From: Linyphia triangularis
Taxonomy: Eukaryota > Arthropoda > Arachnida > Araneae > Linyphiidae
Direction of reading: 5' to 3'
DNA length: 64,000 bases
NCBI GenBank assembly: GCA_963978545.1
Contig: OZ021722.1
Location: forward strand, 39,387,365 to 39,451,364
Shown: positions 50,110-61,485 of the stretch, piece after piece
Position numbering within the stretch: position 1 is the first letter of the stretch
How the letters are laid out: the number at the start of each line of letters is the position of its first letter
Notes under the pieces: generated by a model
What the model was told of the DNA's origin: nothing
Databases searched by the model: none
The model's input: the letters and a program-made list of their open reading frames with translations, nothing else
Position numbers and translations under genes: made by a program

Positions 50110-50591
50110 CTGAAATATAAGAACACTTTTTATATTCAGTTGATACTTTTTATAATATCTCTATGAAAGTCATTGTTATTTATGCTATTGATCAGAAAAA
50201 CTTAATCAACGATTTATACGAATTGATGTGTATTTCAACTCGTTAGACTCAACCATATATGTATGTAAGTGTCATTTTCATGAGCAAGTAAACAAACAAA
50301 ATTAACAGATTGTTTTTCGGTATTAGTAACGCATTTTTTTTCTGTAAAATAAAATTGGGCTACATCTCCCTTTTATCTATAATAAAAATGTTATCTAATA
50401 TTTTCACTTTGTCAAAATGTCACATCAACATCAAATCATTAAAAATAATTAATTGTATTCCTGTTGTTCCGCCTCTGCCAAATAAATTCATTATTTAAGT
50501 TATACCTTCTCCGAATTTATTCAGTGTTCAAGACGTGGCCAGCAATGACCGAAGTGCTTTCCATAGTGTGATAAATATATTTTATCTTTAT
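50110..50591. other. Upstream region of the sulfotransferase gene
   Basis: Likely intron or promoter sequence of the sulfotransferase gene. No defined element seen. Confidence 0.35.
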
Positions 50592-50985
50592 CAAGGTTCC
50601 CACCGTCATTGAAAGTCATTAAAAGTGCTTAATATTTTCGAACTTATTTTCAAGGCCTTGAAAGTGCTTAGAGGTGCTTAAAAGTCCTTGAAAATGCTCA
50701 GAGGTCCTTAAAAGTCCTTAATTTTTGTAGATGTTGTGTGCGCAACTGCAAAATTTATAAAAATACAACTTGGACTTGCTATTCCCGAGTGAGCGCCACT
50801 TATCCGCACCGACATATTTGTATTACTCATTCACCAACTTGTAACTTATTTGGTAGAATATACTTTATTAAAAATTTATACATAGATATGATGCCTGAAA
50901 ACAAATTTTCAACGATCCTTAAAAACATTATTTAGGGACTTAAAAGTCATTGATTTTCATTCTGTGATTTTGAGTGGGAACCCTA
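50592..50985 (-). mobile_element. MITE-like element with CAGGGTT(T/C)CCAC termini, copy 2
   Basis: Inverted relative to 3471-3888 and collinear with it, including the CAAGGCCTTGAAAG, GAGGTGCTTAAAAG and AAAGTCCTTGAAAATGCT repeat block, AACTTGTAACTTATTTGG/ACAAGTTGATG region and GTGGGAACCCT end. No coding capacity. Confidence 0.65.
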
Positions 50986-51254
50986 CTTATTCTTGAGGGA
51001 AATATAACATCCCCAGGCGGGAGAATGGTTAATTAGTAGTTTTCTAATTATTGAATAGGTATATTTACCTTTAGATTATTTAATTTAAGTAAAATTTATT
51101 TTTTTTAATACAATCTATGTTCATGCACATATTACTATGAGTACATAATTGAATTGGGAAAATTATTCAAACTCTCCGAGTTAACCCTGCCTATAACAAC
51201 ATTCTTTATCGTTATGGACAGGTTTTTACGTGCAACCGATAAACTGTATATAAC

Positions 51255-52048
51255 CAGGGCCTGATTTACCATTAGGCCCACTAGGCCCGGGCCTAGGGTC
51301 CCCCAAATTTTGAAAGTTTACTGAAAACTGTAAATATAATGGTCTTTTAATGGAAGTACTGAACAAAAATAATAAAAAAAATTTAGATACACATCCGCAA
51401 ATTCCATATTTTTTATAGTCACAAAAAGTTAAGTTAGATAGATTAACCTAATAAAACCTAACTAAGCAAATCTTTCCGGTTCAGCCAACCATATACAATT
51501 TCTTCATATGTACACGGAGACAAGGGCTTTACGCCGCTGTTCTCCTTCTCTCGCCTCTTGTAAAGAGATGTTCACCAACCATATACAACTTCTTATATTT
51601 TGAAATGAAAGAGTCTTTGTGATTGGTTGGTTTGCAGGCTCTTCCGTGGACTTTTTTGGTCCTCCTTTTTGGTGAGATCGGGGAAACAGTGGAAAGGTTA
51701 CTTTGTATTATTTACAATTATTGTTATAAAATTCAGTAATCTTAATTATTATACAATTTGTGGACCTTGTGGTAAAATGTAAGTTTAAAATACAGGAAAG
51801 TGTGCTTTAAAATCAGTGTTCACGGGGGGGTCTTGATTAATTCAAAAGTTTTGAGGAAATTAAGATCATACTAATTTTAACAAAAAAATCGTGTGAAAGT
51901 AAACTATGAGTTTTAATTGTAAAAAGTTAGTCGTAACGAATGTAGCTTGATCTGGTAATATTGTGACGTAAGGAAATAAATATTTGCTATTGGGGGCCCC
52001 TCTCTGAATGTTGGGCCTACAGTAAAAAAAATTCTAAATCGGGCCCTG
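51255..52048. mobile_element. hAT-type element, non-autonomous
   Basis: Inverted ends CAGGGCCTGATTTA and TAAATCGGGCCCTG-type (right end reads CTAAATCGGGCCCTG) are flanked by the perfect 8-bp duplication TATATAAC (51247-51254 and 52049-52056). GGCCC motifs recur near both ends. 794 bp, with no transposase frame. Confidence 0.85.
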
Positions 52049-52056
52049 TATATAAC

Positions 52057-54762
52057 AATATTTTTCTACGTCCCTTCCGTATCGTAATAGACAGGTTTTA
52101 TTGTTTATGACGAATTTATTCTACACTTTCAAATCCGTGTGTTTTTAAATTAAGGAAATTTGAGAGCCAAAATAATTTTACAATCTTCAATCGCCTTTCC
52201 TGAAAATATTTCTGACTATTATTAAGTGTTTACAGCGACTTTTTTCAATGCCTAACTTTTTACAACAAAATTTAGATCCATTTACTACAAAAAAATCCAC
52301 TCAACTTAATTACAATAATTAAAAGTTTTAGAGCTGTAAAACAAATTAACATGGTAGAAAAGTAAATTACAACGAAGCCTGTTTGTAAACAAAAGATTAT
52401 TAGCACTATATTGCATGTAATGAAGAAAAGTTCGATTGTTTCTGTTGTAATTAGATATGCTGTGACTAATCAATATTTGATATCTTTAATATTCCATAAA
52501 AGAGAATGTCATTAAAAAATAATGTGAACACGTCACAAAAATTGTAATCAAATGTGCTACAATCGGTCATGCGAATAACATGTAGAAATGTTCGTTAAAG
52601 TGAGGCTGTGATTTCAATATGTGACTAATAATGATATTTTGCAAGAAAGAAAAAAAAAAGAGTACATATTAAGTAATTACATAATAATAATAATACATAA
52701 AAATAACAAGCGTAATTTGTGTCTTCACAAAACTTTAATACCAGTTGAAATCCTGAATAATATTGAGTAGAATGTGTGAAATATTAACTTTAATCAGCAA
52801 TATTCACAATATTTCATTAATGTGTATTCAATAGCATGTTACAATATTTTCGGGAAAAAGTAGTGTTTGTTATATAACTGCTATGTCAGTTAGGTCACTC
52901 AACTTCTTTTACGATTGTCAAGCTTATTTTTGTCGTCACTTACTGAAACTCAATACTGAGAAAAATTTGTTTTTAGTGATATACTATTAATTTCAAACAC
53001 TTCAGAAAAACAACATCAGCCCCGATAATCTGTAAATATGTGTCGATATTACTTTGAACTTACTCATTAACATATGTTTGGCCTCCGTTCTCCCGAATAG
53101 CCATCAAAACTTGCATATTACAATTCTCCTGGAAGGGACAATATAACCAGGGGGCGAAATAAATCATTCTACTTACCATTTACACAAGATCCGTCATGAT
53201 TGTTTGACGATACGCTCATGAGAGCATTGATCAAATCCCGATTTTGGAATCCGATGCGGAAGGAAGCATCTCTGGCGTAAAATCACCATCCAGCCAAGTG
53301 ATGCCTGGGTCTAAGAATAGGACAAAAGATAGCTTCCCCTCCCCTCCTCCAGAGTTCCTAAAATACCGAACGTGAATATTTTTCGAAATCTCGGTCTAGG
53401 TTGCTGACTTCGTCACCCTACCTCTGGAAGTGCCTTGTTTACGTCTTCGAGTGGAATTGCTTCATTCAGTTATTTTTTTGGCACAAATTTAAATAAGGCC
53501 AAAAGGTGTGACTGTGAGATGTAGGAAGTGTGCTAGGGGGTATTGTCACTTCAATTAGGAATCTTATAAAGAGGTGGTCTGTGGATGTTTGACATGATTT
53601 TAACCCTTTCGAATGCGGTGTACAAATCACAATGCGCATTGTAATGAGTGGAGAATTTAGAACCTTTTTATTTATTTATTTATTTATTTCTTCTCTTTCG
53701 AGTATTAAATGAGGACCTCCTTTAATTGAGTTGATTACATTTGTTACCTTTCAAAATAAATTAGATCTATTTTGATTCTAGGTTACAGTTTTATTTAAAC
53801 TAAAATTATTTTAAAATATAAAATTTTGACTACTTATAGTAAATGAGATAATTAGCAATTGTAAATATTCTCGCTTTCCTTTTTATTGATATTACTTACG
53901 ATTACAAATTCAAAATTTACTGAAAAATGAATTTTTAGATATCCTCAAAGGTCAAAAAAAGAAGCGCTTATAGAATCAATTTCATGTCTGCTTGAACATT
54001 GAAAAAAACAAAACATTGAAATTTGAATAACAGTTGGACTATTTAATAACATTTGGTTCACAGGCAGTTCATAAATATGTGAGTAAATGAGTAAGAAAAT
54101 TAAAGTTTTTTCCCTTCTAATACACTATTTAAAGCTACACAAGATAGGATTTTAAATATTTATTTTACATGATACTAGTAAATAATTTTGTGGAATAAAC
54201 ATTTGAATAAAAACCCAATCGCCAAAGAGCTATTGGCAGAAAAAATCTGAAACATATAAAAATATAAAAACTTTGTTTTGATCTGAGATCATAAGTTAAA
54301 TTACTCTAAAAATTTTCCATCGTATATTTTTAAACTTTTTTTTATTCACGTCCGACACTCGCCGTGTAAATTCTCACACTTAATCGGGATCTTGTTTTAA
54401 CATTTTTGGAACTCGGTTTGATTTTTAATATCTAACAGAGTGATATTTTGAAAGGTATAAGTAAGCATTTTAGGTACTTAACTTCCGTTCTTTCCATTCC
54501 AAAGCACAACCAATGTGTGATTTTGTGCCATAAAAATCCAAACCATCCAAAATGTGCAATTTAAAGGGTGAATTTCAAATTTCGATGGTTGCGCCGCTAA
54601 CTAATGAAAAATAGTTTAACACTTATTTTTATTTTTCAAAAAAAAAATAATAATAATAATAACTTTTCTAGGAAGAATCAAATAACTTCCCTAAATTTTC
54701 TTCTTTTTCGTTCATTATATTCCAAGTGGGAAATGCAGTATTCGGATATTCTATCATAATTT
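52057..54762. other. Unassigned sequence
   Basis: AT-rich. It holds a (TTTA)n run at about 53668-53691 and no recognisable gene. The sequence just right of the hAT (TATAACAATATTTTTC...ATAGACAGGTTTTA) resembles the sequence just left of it, so the hAT may have hit an old tandem duplication. Confidence 0.4.
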
Positions 54763-54916
54763 TGGCCCACCTGATATCTGTTTGGTAGAGCTCAGATCCC
54801 GCATGTCACATTCGAATCCTGTATAAGGCATGAATGTTAGTTGTATATCGGAAACCACGTTAAGCTGTAAGTTCTGGCTTGTCTAGCTGTTATTGTGCAA
54901 AAAAAAAAAAAAAAAT
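54763..54916 (+). mobile_element. SINE-like element, GGCCCACCTGAT family, copy 1
   Basis: Starts GGCCCACCTGAT, carries a box B-like ATTCGAATCC, then CCACGTTAAGCTGTA and a terminal A-run (54899-54915). It matches 63738-63870. The head resembles a tRNA-derived pol III promoter although box A is weak. Confidence 0.6.
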
Positions 54917-55053
54917 CAACCAAAAGTGATAAAAAATTTTATACAAAGAGTTGTGTACATTTTCTATACACTTTGTTTATGTCTTTTTATAATCTTAGTT
55001 TACACCTCGAAGTAAAAACTAGGGGTGTTTTACAGGGCACAAATTTCAATGAA

Positions 55054-55574
55054 CAATTCCCGCATTTTTTTAAAACGAGTGAAATTGGTATATATTTATG
55101 AAGAATTTCTGAGTCCAAATATTTAAACAAAAGTTCTTTAAAAAAATTAGTTATTTAAATATTAAGAAAAGAAAATGCCCCAAAACCGAGCCAAAACCAG
55201 TCCGATCAAAACAGTCAACAAAGTCCGTGACGTAAAGAAACCCTATCGTTTCTATGGTTATCGTGAAGTTTCTGCCAAATTAGTTGGCGTTGGTAGACCA
55301 TTGCCACATTCTGTACAGGTTGGCGTGATTTGAAGAAACTTGCAAATCTGATTTTCGCTGCTGCATTTCAAGCCAAGATGTTTGAGAAGCCGTGACGTCA
55401 CATTCAATGACAGTGAAATGAGTCGTTTTCTCGCCAACGTTTAACAAGTTAATTTGGATCGCAAATTAAAAAAAAGAAAAAGCGCATTGAGCAGAAATGT
55501 GTGTGTTTATGGCCTTTTCGAAACATTTAGAATTAAATAAAAAAATTAAAAAAAAAATTAAAATGAGGGAATTG
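55054..55574 (-). mobile_element. MITE-like element with CAATTCCCGCATTT ends, copy 2
   Basis: 521 bp with well-preserved ends CAATTCCCGCATTT and AAATGAGGGAATTG. Inverted and collinear with 31715-32243. No coding content. Confidence 0.68.
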
Positions 55575-55689
55575 GCCATTACACTTTATACTGGTCACTC
55601 CATTAAAGTTTGTCATGGATTAAGGTAATTACCGGTTTTGTTTTCACATTTTCATTATTTTAAAAAATGAGGTTTAGTGATATTTTTGG

Positions 55690-56275
55690 CGTTAATTATT
55701 ACATTGGCAAAAATAATAAATAAATAAAGCATGCACTCACACCGCCAAAACGACAAAAGTGGCGATATATTTTTCGATAAATATTACATCCTTTCTTGTA
55801 AGTGCTACAGAGAAAAAACAGTAGTTGATGGGCGATGCTCAAGGGAAGAGAACTCCGAGTTAAAGGCATTCGAGTTAAAGGCCTTTTTACGCCTTTATCA
55901 CATTTCTACTGAAATTTAGAAGGTGGGAATTTTTAGAGCACCTTAAAAAACATATTACTTCAACGACTTTGATCAAAATCATTAGAGCCATTTTTTTGGA
56001 AATTGCTGAAAACATAAATTTTTCACTGGCAGCTACCTTTATGCGCTTGCGCAATTTTGACGAAAATCTTAAAGACAAGTCCAATGACCAGCATTATCCC
56101 AAATTCAAAAGTTAAGTATCGTAGGCTTCGGTCAATCTGTTCGTGGGTTATGTGTGTGCTGACTCTAGGTAGATAGATGTACAGATATATTTTTTTTCTA
56201 TACCACTTTTTGGAACCCAGCACATTCCAAAACGTGTAAAAATGAGGAAAAGAAAAAAAACGAAAGTTTTTTTTT
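55690..56275 (+). repeat. Dispersed repeat with TTTTACGCC/GAGCACCTTAAAA core, copy 2
   Basis: Collinear with 23940-24450 across CCGCCAAAA, TTTTCGATAAATATT, TTTTTACGCCTTTATC, TTTTTAGAGCACCTTAAAA, TTTTGACGAAAATC and CATTCCAAAACGTGTA/GTTCCAAAACATGTA. Confidence 0.65.
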
Positions 56276-57152
56276 TTTATAAATATTGATTCCTATCTAT
56301 TTATATAATTCTCTTGCGTAATGTCCAAATTCGGCTGTATGTATATATATCTTTTGAAATTTGACTAATACATCTGGCTACAACAACTAGATTAGTTATA
56401 TATATATATTTTTTTTTTATTATTACAGTCTACAGATAGAAATTATTGCCTATTTAAAAAGTATTGATTTAATAGTTACGATGATGCAAGAATAAATAGA
56501 TCCAAGATGTATACATTTCTTTTGGATTAGAATTTCGGATAAACCAGACTTTTCGGAAAAGTTAACTGCTGGAACATGTTCGGAAGGTCGCCGTGTTGCA
56601 TTCAGAGCTAAATCGCCAACTTTCAAAAAGTCACTAAGAGGCATTATGCAGTAAACATGAACCTATATTCATTTCTAATCAGTGCAAATTCAGCTATTGC
56701 AAATTGAAAATTATCAAAATAACGAATAAAACCATACCCACTCAACTTCAAAATCTCATATGAAACAAAAAATTTCTTTTATCGAAATAGGACTAAATTT
56801 CTCGCCAAATTTGATTTTCAAAAAATTCCGGTTGATTGAATGCCGGATAATATGCCTTTTACTGTTTTATTTATTTTCTAAGTATCGCAAAAAAGATTAT
56901 GCGAACATATAAATGCTTCGTTAAGAATTTCGATAAGCAACTTTAATTATTTTGGTGCTTCATATGAAACCAGCCCATAAATTATAATTCTTCAATGAAA
57001 TAACCGATTTTTTTAAAAATATATGTAGGGTGCGTTCGTAAACGTAATTTTTTTTGGTTACGAAACCCGACTAAACTGAAACCGGTTTAAATCGTTAAGT
57101 CAGTTCTCGGCGTCTTTTACGAACGTCCAGTTATGAAGAGCGTCGTCTGCTA
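56276..57152. other. Unassigned sequence left of the large hAT
   Basis: AT-rich with two short TA runs. GGGTGCGTTCGTAAACG at 57029-57045 faces TTTACGAACGTCC at 57116-57128 as a weak inverted pair. It may be the edge of an older element into which the large hAT inserted. Confidence 0.4.
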
Positions 57153-57699
57153 CAGCGCTGCCAGGTCTGGCGATTTTTCGCCAATTTGGCGATTTTTGAA
57201 GGCGTTTGGCGATAGGTTTTGAGGGTTTGGCGATTGGCGATTTTTTGGCGATTTAAAAAAATTATTCTGGCGAATTTCCACTTTTTTTTGGCGATTTTCG
57301 GATTTTCCAGTGATTTTCTGGATATTTGCTATTTTTTTATATATATATATATATATATTTTGTTTTGTTTAAAGCAGACTTAGTCAACCTTCCTTGTAAC
57401 TGTCTGGTGAATGCAGGCACCTGTTGTCTTGAATTATTGAGGATTGGTTAGAAGATACATTTATTGCACTATCATTAAAATACTTTGGCTTACTTTTTGT
57501 TCCTGTTTTGTTCTCAACCATTTACTTTTAAATACTTTGCTGTTTGTAGATTATTAGGCATTAAATATGGTACTTAATTGATATCTATTTTTAGAATTCG
57601 GTTGTTCATTTAGAATATGGCCTATTTTTTAATTTTATTTCATTGGGGAAACAATTTTCTTTGAATTTTGTATGTTGTATTTCTAAATCCTAACTTCGA

Positions 57700-57930
57700 T
57701 TTTGTTTGCTTTTGTGTGTGGCGTACGAATCTGAGAAAATGATAACGACAAATTAATCCACTTGCCTAGCTTTATCCATTCAAGCTGAAACTTAGCAGAT
57801 AGATTTCGATATCGATAGCAATGCATTCTATCAAGTTTTAGGGCTGTCACTAAAAGGCCTCTTTTACACACGTTTCTATTTGACTTGGAGGAACTAATTA
57901 ACTCACTTACTGTAATCCAATTGAACTTAA
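57700..57930 (+). repeat. Dispersed-repeat fragment matching 13445-13650
   Basis: Shares GCTGAAACTTAGCAGATAG, AGCAATGCATTCTA and GTCACTAAAAGG in the same order. Lies inside the large hAT. Confidence 0.55.
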
Positions 57931-58140
57931 TCTAAGTGTTGTAGTGTAAAATAAAAAGAGGTGGAAGAATTCGAAGTGCGTTTCAACTAATCACAAATTG
58001 TTTTCTTATTTCGTGCAAAGGATTTTTACTTATTAAGAAACTTGATTCGTATCTAATCTAAAGGTGTTCCCAGAAATAAAAAACGAGAGGAAGAAGCTGT
58101 CTTCCCACGTAGGTGGCACATGGAACGCGACAAAAAGAAG

Positions 58141-58235
58141 AAAAAAATTATTAATTATTGTAACTATTATAAGAAGTCAACCGATTCCCCGAAAATCCGT
58201 TGACTTCTTATAATAGTTATAATAATTAATTTTTT
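58141..58235. repeat. Strong hairpin, arms about 37 bp
   Basis: The left arm ending AAGAAGTCAAC (to 58181) is an almost perfect inverted complement of the right arm beginning GTTGACTTCTT (from 58199), with the arms reaching AATTATTAATTATT and AATAATTAATTTTT. The loop is CGATTCCCCGAAAATC-like and pairs partly itself. It may be a small foldback element; a microRNA-type precursor is less likely. Confidence 0.75.
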
Positions 58236-58654
58236 GCCCTGAAGTCAAAGTCAATGAAACAACTTTAAAAACTTTTTAGCATGTATTATGAAATGAGTAT
58301 CTTATTTAAAATGATAAAAGTTTAATAAAAAAAAATTTAAAAAATTGAAAATGTCGACATCAAAAATAAAGACTAAAACTTAAAATGTTAGATCAAACAC
58401 CAGTCATTCATTTTAAGTTACTTGTTTCGTTCACATACCAAACTAATCGGAAATTCTCAAATAATTTACAAAAATGTATCACATATTTTTCACAGCAAAA
58501 TCTAATACATTAACAAAGAGATACAATAGATTTGAGAAGTTTTTGACTATTGAGAAGTTCTAATTTAAGCCGATCCAATTGAAAAAAAAATGTCATAGGA
58601 AATAGTTATTTATGCAACTAGTGGGGAAAGTAATACTTTTACAAACAAGGTAAA

Positions 58655-58800
58655 ATGCTTATTTTGATGAGTGCGACCCAAAGTAGAATATCGTAGATCA
58701 ATCTGTTCGGGAGTTATGCTTACTAGGTCTACGGACGTACACCGACATTGTTCTAGACCACTTTTTTTTAACTCAGAGACATGAAGAAAAGCAAAAATCG
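58655..58800 (+). repeat. Tail fragment of the GAGCACCTTAAAA repeat family, copy 3
   Basis: Carries AGAATATCGTAGATCAATCTGTTCGGGAG and a following TTCTAGACCACTTTTT, matching the tail of the copies at 24290-24400 and 56110-56215. Confidence 0.55.
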
Positions 58801-60580
58801 ATTTTTTTTTTTTACCGAATCCAATACTTTTATTTCCTTGTTTTAACAAATGGATCATTGAAATTCATAAAAATAATTTATCTAGTTCCATGTAAAAGTA
58901 TAAAATTATTGAAATGCAAAACTGTTCGTGTAACTAAGAAAATATGAAATATTGTTTCAAAATTTTCCATAGCGTGAAGGAGTTCTGTGGTGATCTCAAT
59001 TTTCAAAATATAAGTAGACCCGACAGGGATTGTGACAGATGTCCGATTATTGATGTAGTAACAATCTGAACTGTTAAAAAAACAAGTTTAAAATTTTTAA
59101 CAAATTAAAATTTCCAAAGTCATAAGATTATTAAGAAAACTAATCAAATAATTCTTATTCAAAAACATAAATTCTTATTTTTATATCCAATTAAAGCATT
59201 GTAATCAGTCATGTTAACTATGTCAATATTTTTTTTTCATTTCTCTCTAAAGTTAATTAACTCTTTTTAGAAATAATTGTGGTTAAAGCTGTACTATTTA
59301 CATTTTTATCTACCACTTTCTTCATCATTTCCAGGTTCGTTGTATTTTCTTCTATTTATACTGTTTCTGCCCTTGAACAAAATCAAATTGAAAGTAAATA
59401 ATTTGCAATCTTTTATTATTCTTATTGTTAAGTTTTAAATGACAAGCGTAAGCAAATAACCTATGAATATCCAAGAAAAATTTCCAATATTATTTCGAAA
59501 GCAACGAAATTTTTTTTTGTACGTAATGAATAATACGTGGCAGCCTAAACTGGGGACACACAGGCCTCACTAAAAGGCCGGGCACGGCGCGGATACAAGC
59601 CTCCTTTTGATAAATGTCGAAAGGGGAGAAATGAAATCTTAAGGAGGGTGGAATTTGTTCCTGTGTGTCTTCAGCTTAACTTTCCTAAATCCCAGCCCAG
59701 TTAATAGATAGAAATGGAAAGGAAAAAAGCCAAACCAGAATCGGTTTCGGCTCAAGATTGGAACAAGGGAAAGGAAATGACACTGCACTTTTCATCACCC
59801 CCCCCCCCCCCACGCCGACAGTGCGACTAGTATTTTAACAAACACAACAGGGTACCCCTTGGTCCTTTGTTCTGTTCGCCGCGATTTGGTTCTGCATGCG
59901 AGACAAAAAAAAAAAAAAAAAGGAAAGAAGAAGGCTGGAGGCTAGAAGCTAAACTGCCCTAAAACGAGATTCTCCACAACCATTTGGTTACGTTAAGTTT
60001 GCCCGCCAAGTCGATCTAATTATTTGTCAAGTAGGCGCCGAGGTTTCTTTGTAAGAGAACTCCTGGGGGTCAATAGGGAGGGATAGGAAACCCTAAAAAC
60101 GGCTGCAAACTAATTGAAATTTGAAACGAACACCACAGTGACGAACACTACCGGGTAGGGGATAAAATAAATTGATCTCGTGTTTTGTCGCCTACTCGTA
60201 TAGTAATGACCCTTGTTTATTTAATCCATGCCTTGAACTTATCAGATTACTCGAAAAAATGACCTCTCAGTAGTAAAAAAAATACATTCTTTTTGGGGGA
60301 AAAAAAAAACCCGCAGATATCCTCATTTTCAAATTACCCTCCAACGTTGAAAAAACCAGGTATTTATCCGCCAATTGGCTTGGCTGGAAAGGCAATACTA
60401 TTGATAAACAAATTTTTTTTCTATGATAATTAGTTTTATTGGTGAATTATTTTCTCATTTGGCGATTTTTGGCTATATTTTGGCGATTTTCTTGATTTTG
60501 AGATCTGGCGATTTTTGGCGATTTTTTAATAGGCTGTTGGCGATTCAGGCTATCTGAGAGTTGGCAGCCCTGGTCTGCTA

Positions 60581-61336
60581 TTTGTTTACATTGGAAGAGT
60601 TTAAAATTTACAAAAGAGCACTTTTACCGTAAAAAATGAAGGGACGTTTCGTTTTTTGATTGCCTCGTGTACAAATATAAAATTCGAACATTATTTTACA
60701 TATATCAATTAAAATGCTATTTTTTTTTTTAATATAAATATCATCTACTTATTAAGATGTACAAAAATATTGGTTAATTTTTAGAATGTATCAAGCTGTT
60801 TTAACAAAAAAAAAAAAAAAAAGACTTTGTGTTTAGAACTAAATTAAAACTTTTGAAGTTTATGCACTGTTGATGATTTAGTGTTAGCAAGAGCTAAAAT
60901 ATGTGTAACAATATGCAATTGGATTGAATGATAAAGGATAAACACAAATATGAATAAGATATTAAAATATAAGTTGAAACCATATTGTTACCCAAAGAGA
61001 AAGATGATCTCAAATTGAACTTAAAACACATGAAGTATTTCACATTAAAAAGCTTGGAAGGAGATTTTGCTATTCAATAATAGTCAGAAATGGAAAAAGT
61101 CTTCAGCACATTAAAAATGCTGTTTGTAATATTTTTTAGTTCTTCTGCACTAATGCAACTGTTTACTTGGAAATCACCAAATTTAGAAAGCATATCAATC
61201 CCGATACCAGTAGCAAGTTTGGAACAGAAGCAGTATAAGATACCACAAGAGATTTTTTTAGCTGAATTGGTGGTGGTGTTGTTGTTTTGTTCAATTTCTG
61301 AGTACCTCTAGATGGTTGTTTGGAAGAGTAGTTAAA
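60581..61336. other. Unassigned sequence
   Basis: AT-rich with an A-run at 60807-60822. A short plus frame at 61090-61311 has no recognisable feature. Confidence 0.4.
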
Positions 61337-61485
61337 ATGCGCTATACGCCCCTCCCCTTGGAAACTTTACAAAATGCCGCCAAGTTGAATTGACACTACT
61401 GAATTGTACCGGTTTGTCAAAATGGATGCCAAGTTGTAATGGAACCATACTTGGTGCAAAATCGCCAAAGAAAAAGGGAGAAGGG
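61337..61485 (-). repeat. Fragment of the 23665 repeat family, inverted, copy 4
   Basis: Read on the minus strand it matches 23700-23860: CAAGTATGGTTCCATTACAACTTGGCATCC versus the same phrase with one or two changes, then AATTCAACTTGGCGGCATTTTG. Confidence 0.6.

Larger units (their letters stand above)
57153..60572. mobile_element. Large hAT-type element, 3.4 kb, no transposase seen
   Basis: Inverted ends CAGCGCTGCCA and TTGGCAGCCCTG are bordered by a perfect 8-bp duplication GTCTGCTA (57145-57152 and 60573-60580). Both subterminal regions are arrays of TTGGCGATTTTT: about nine times within 57168-57310 and about seven times within 60455-60545. The interior has no transposase-like frame. It contains pieces of two other dispersed repeats (57700-57930, 58655-58800), a strong hairpin (58141-58235) and a more GC-rich block at 59540-60070. 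It is therefore a composite that has collected other insertions. Confidence 0.83.
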
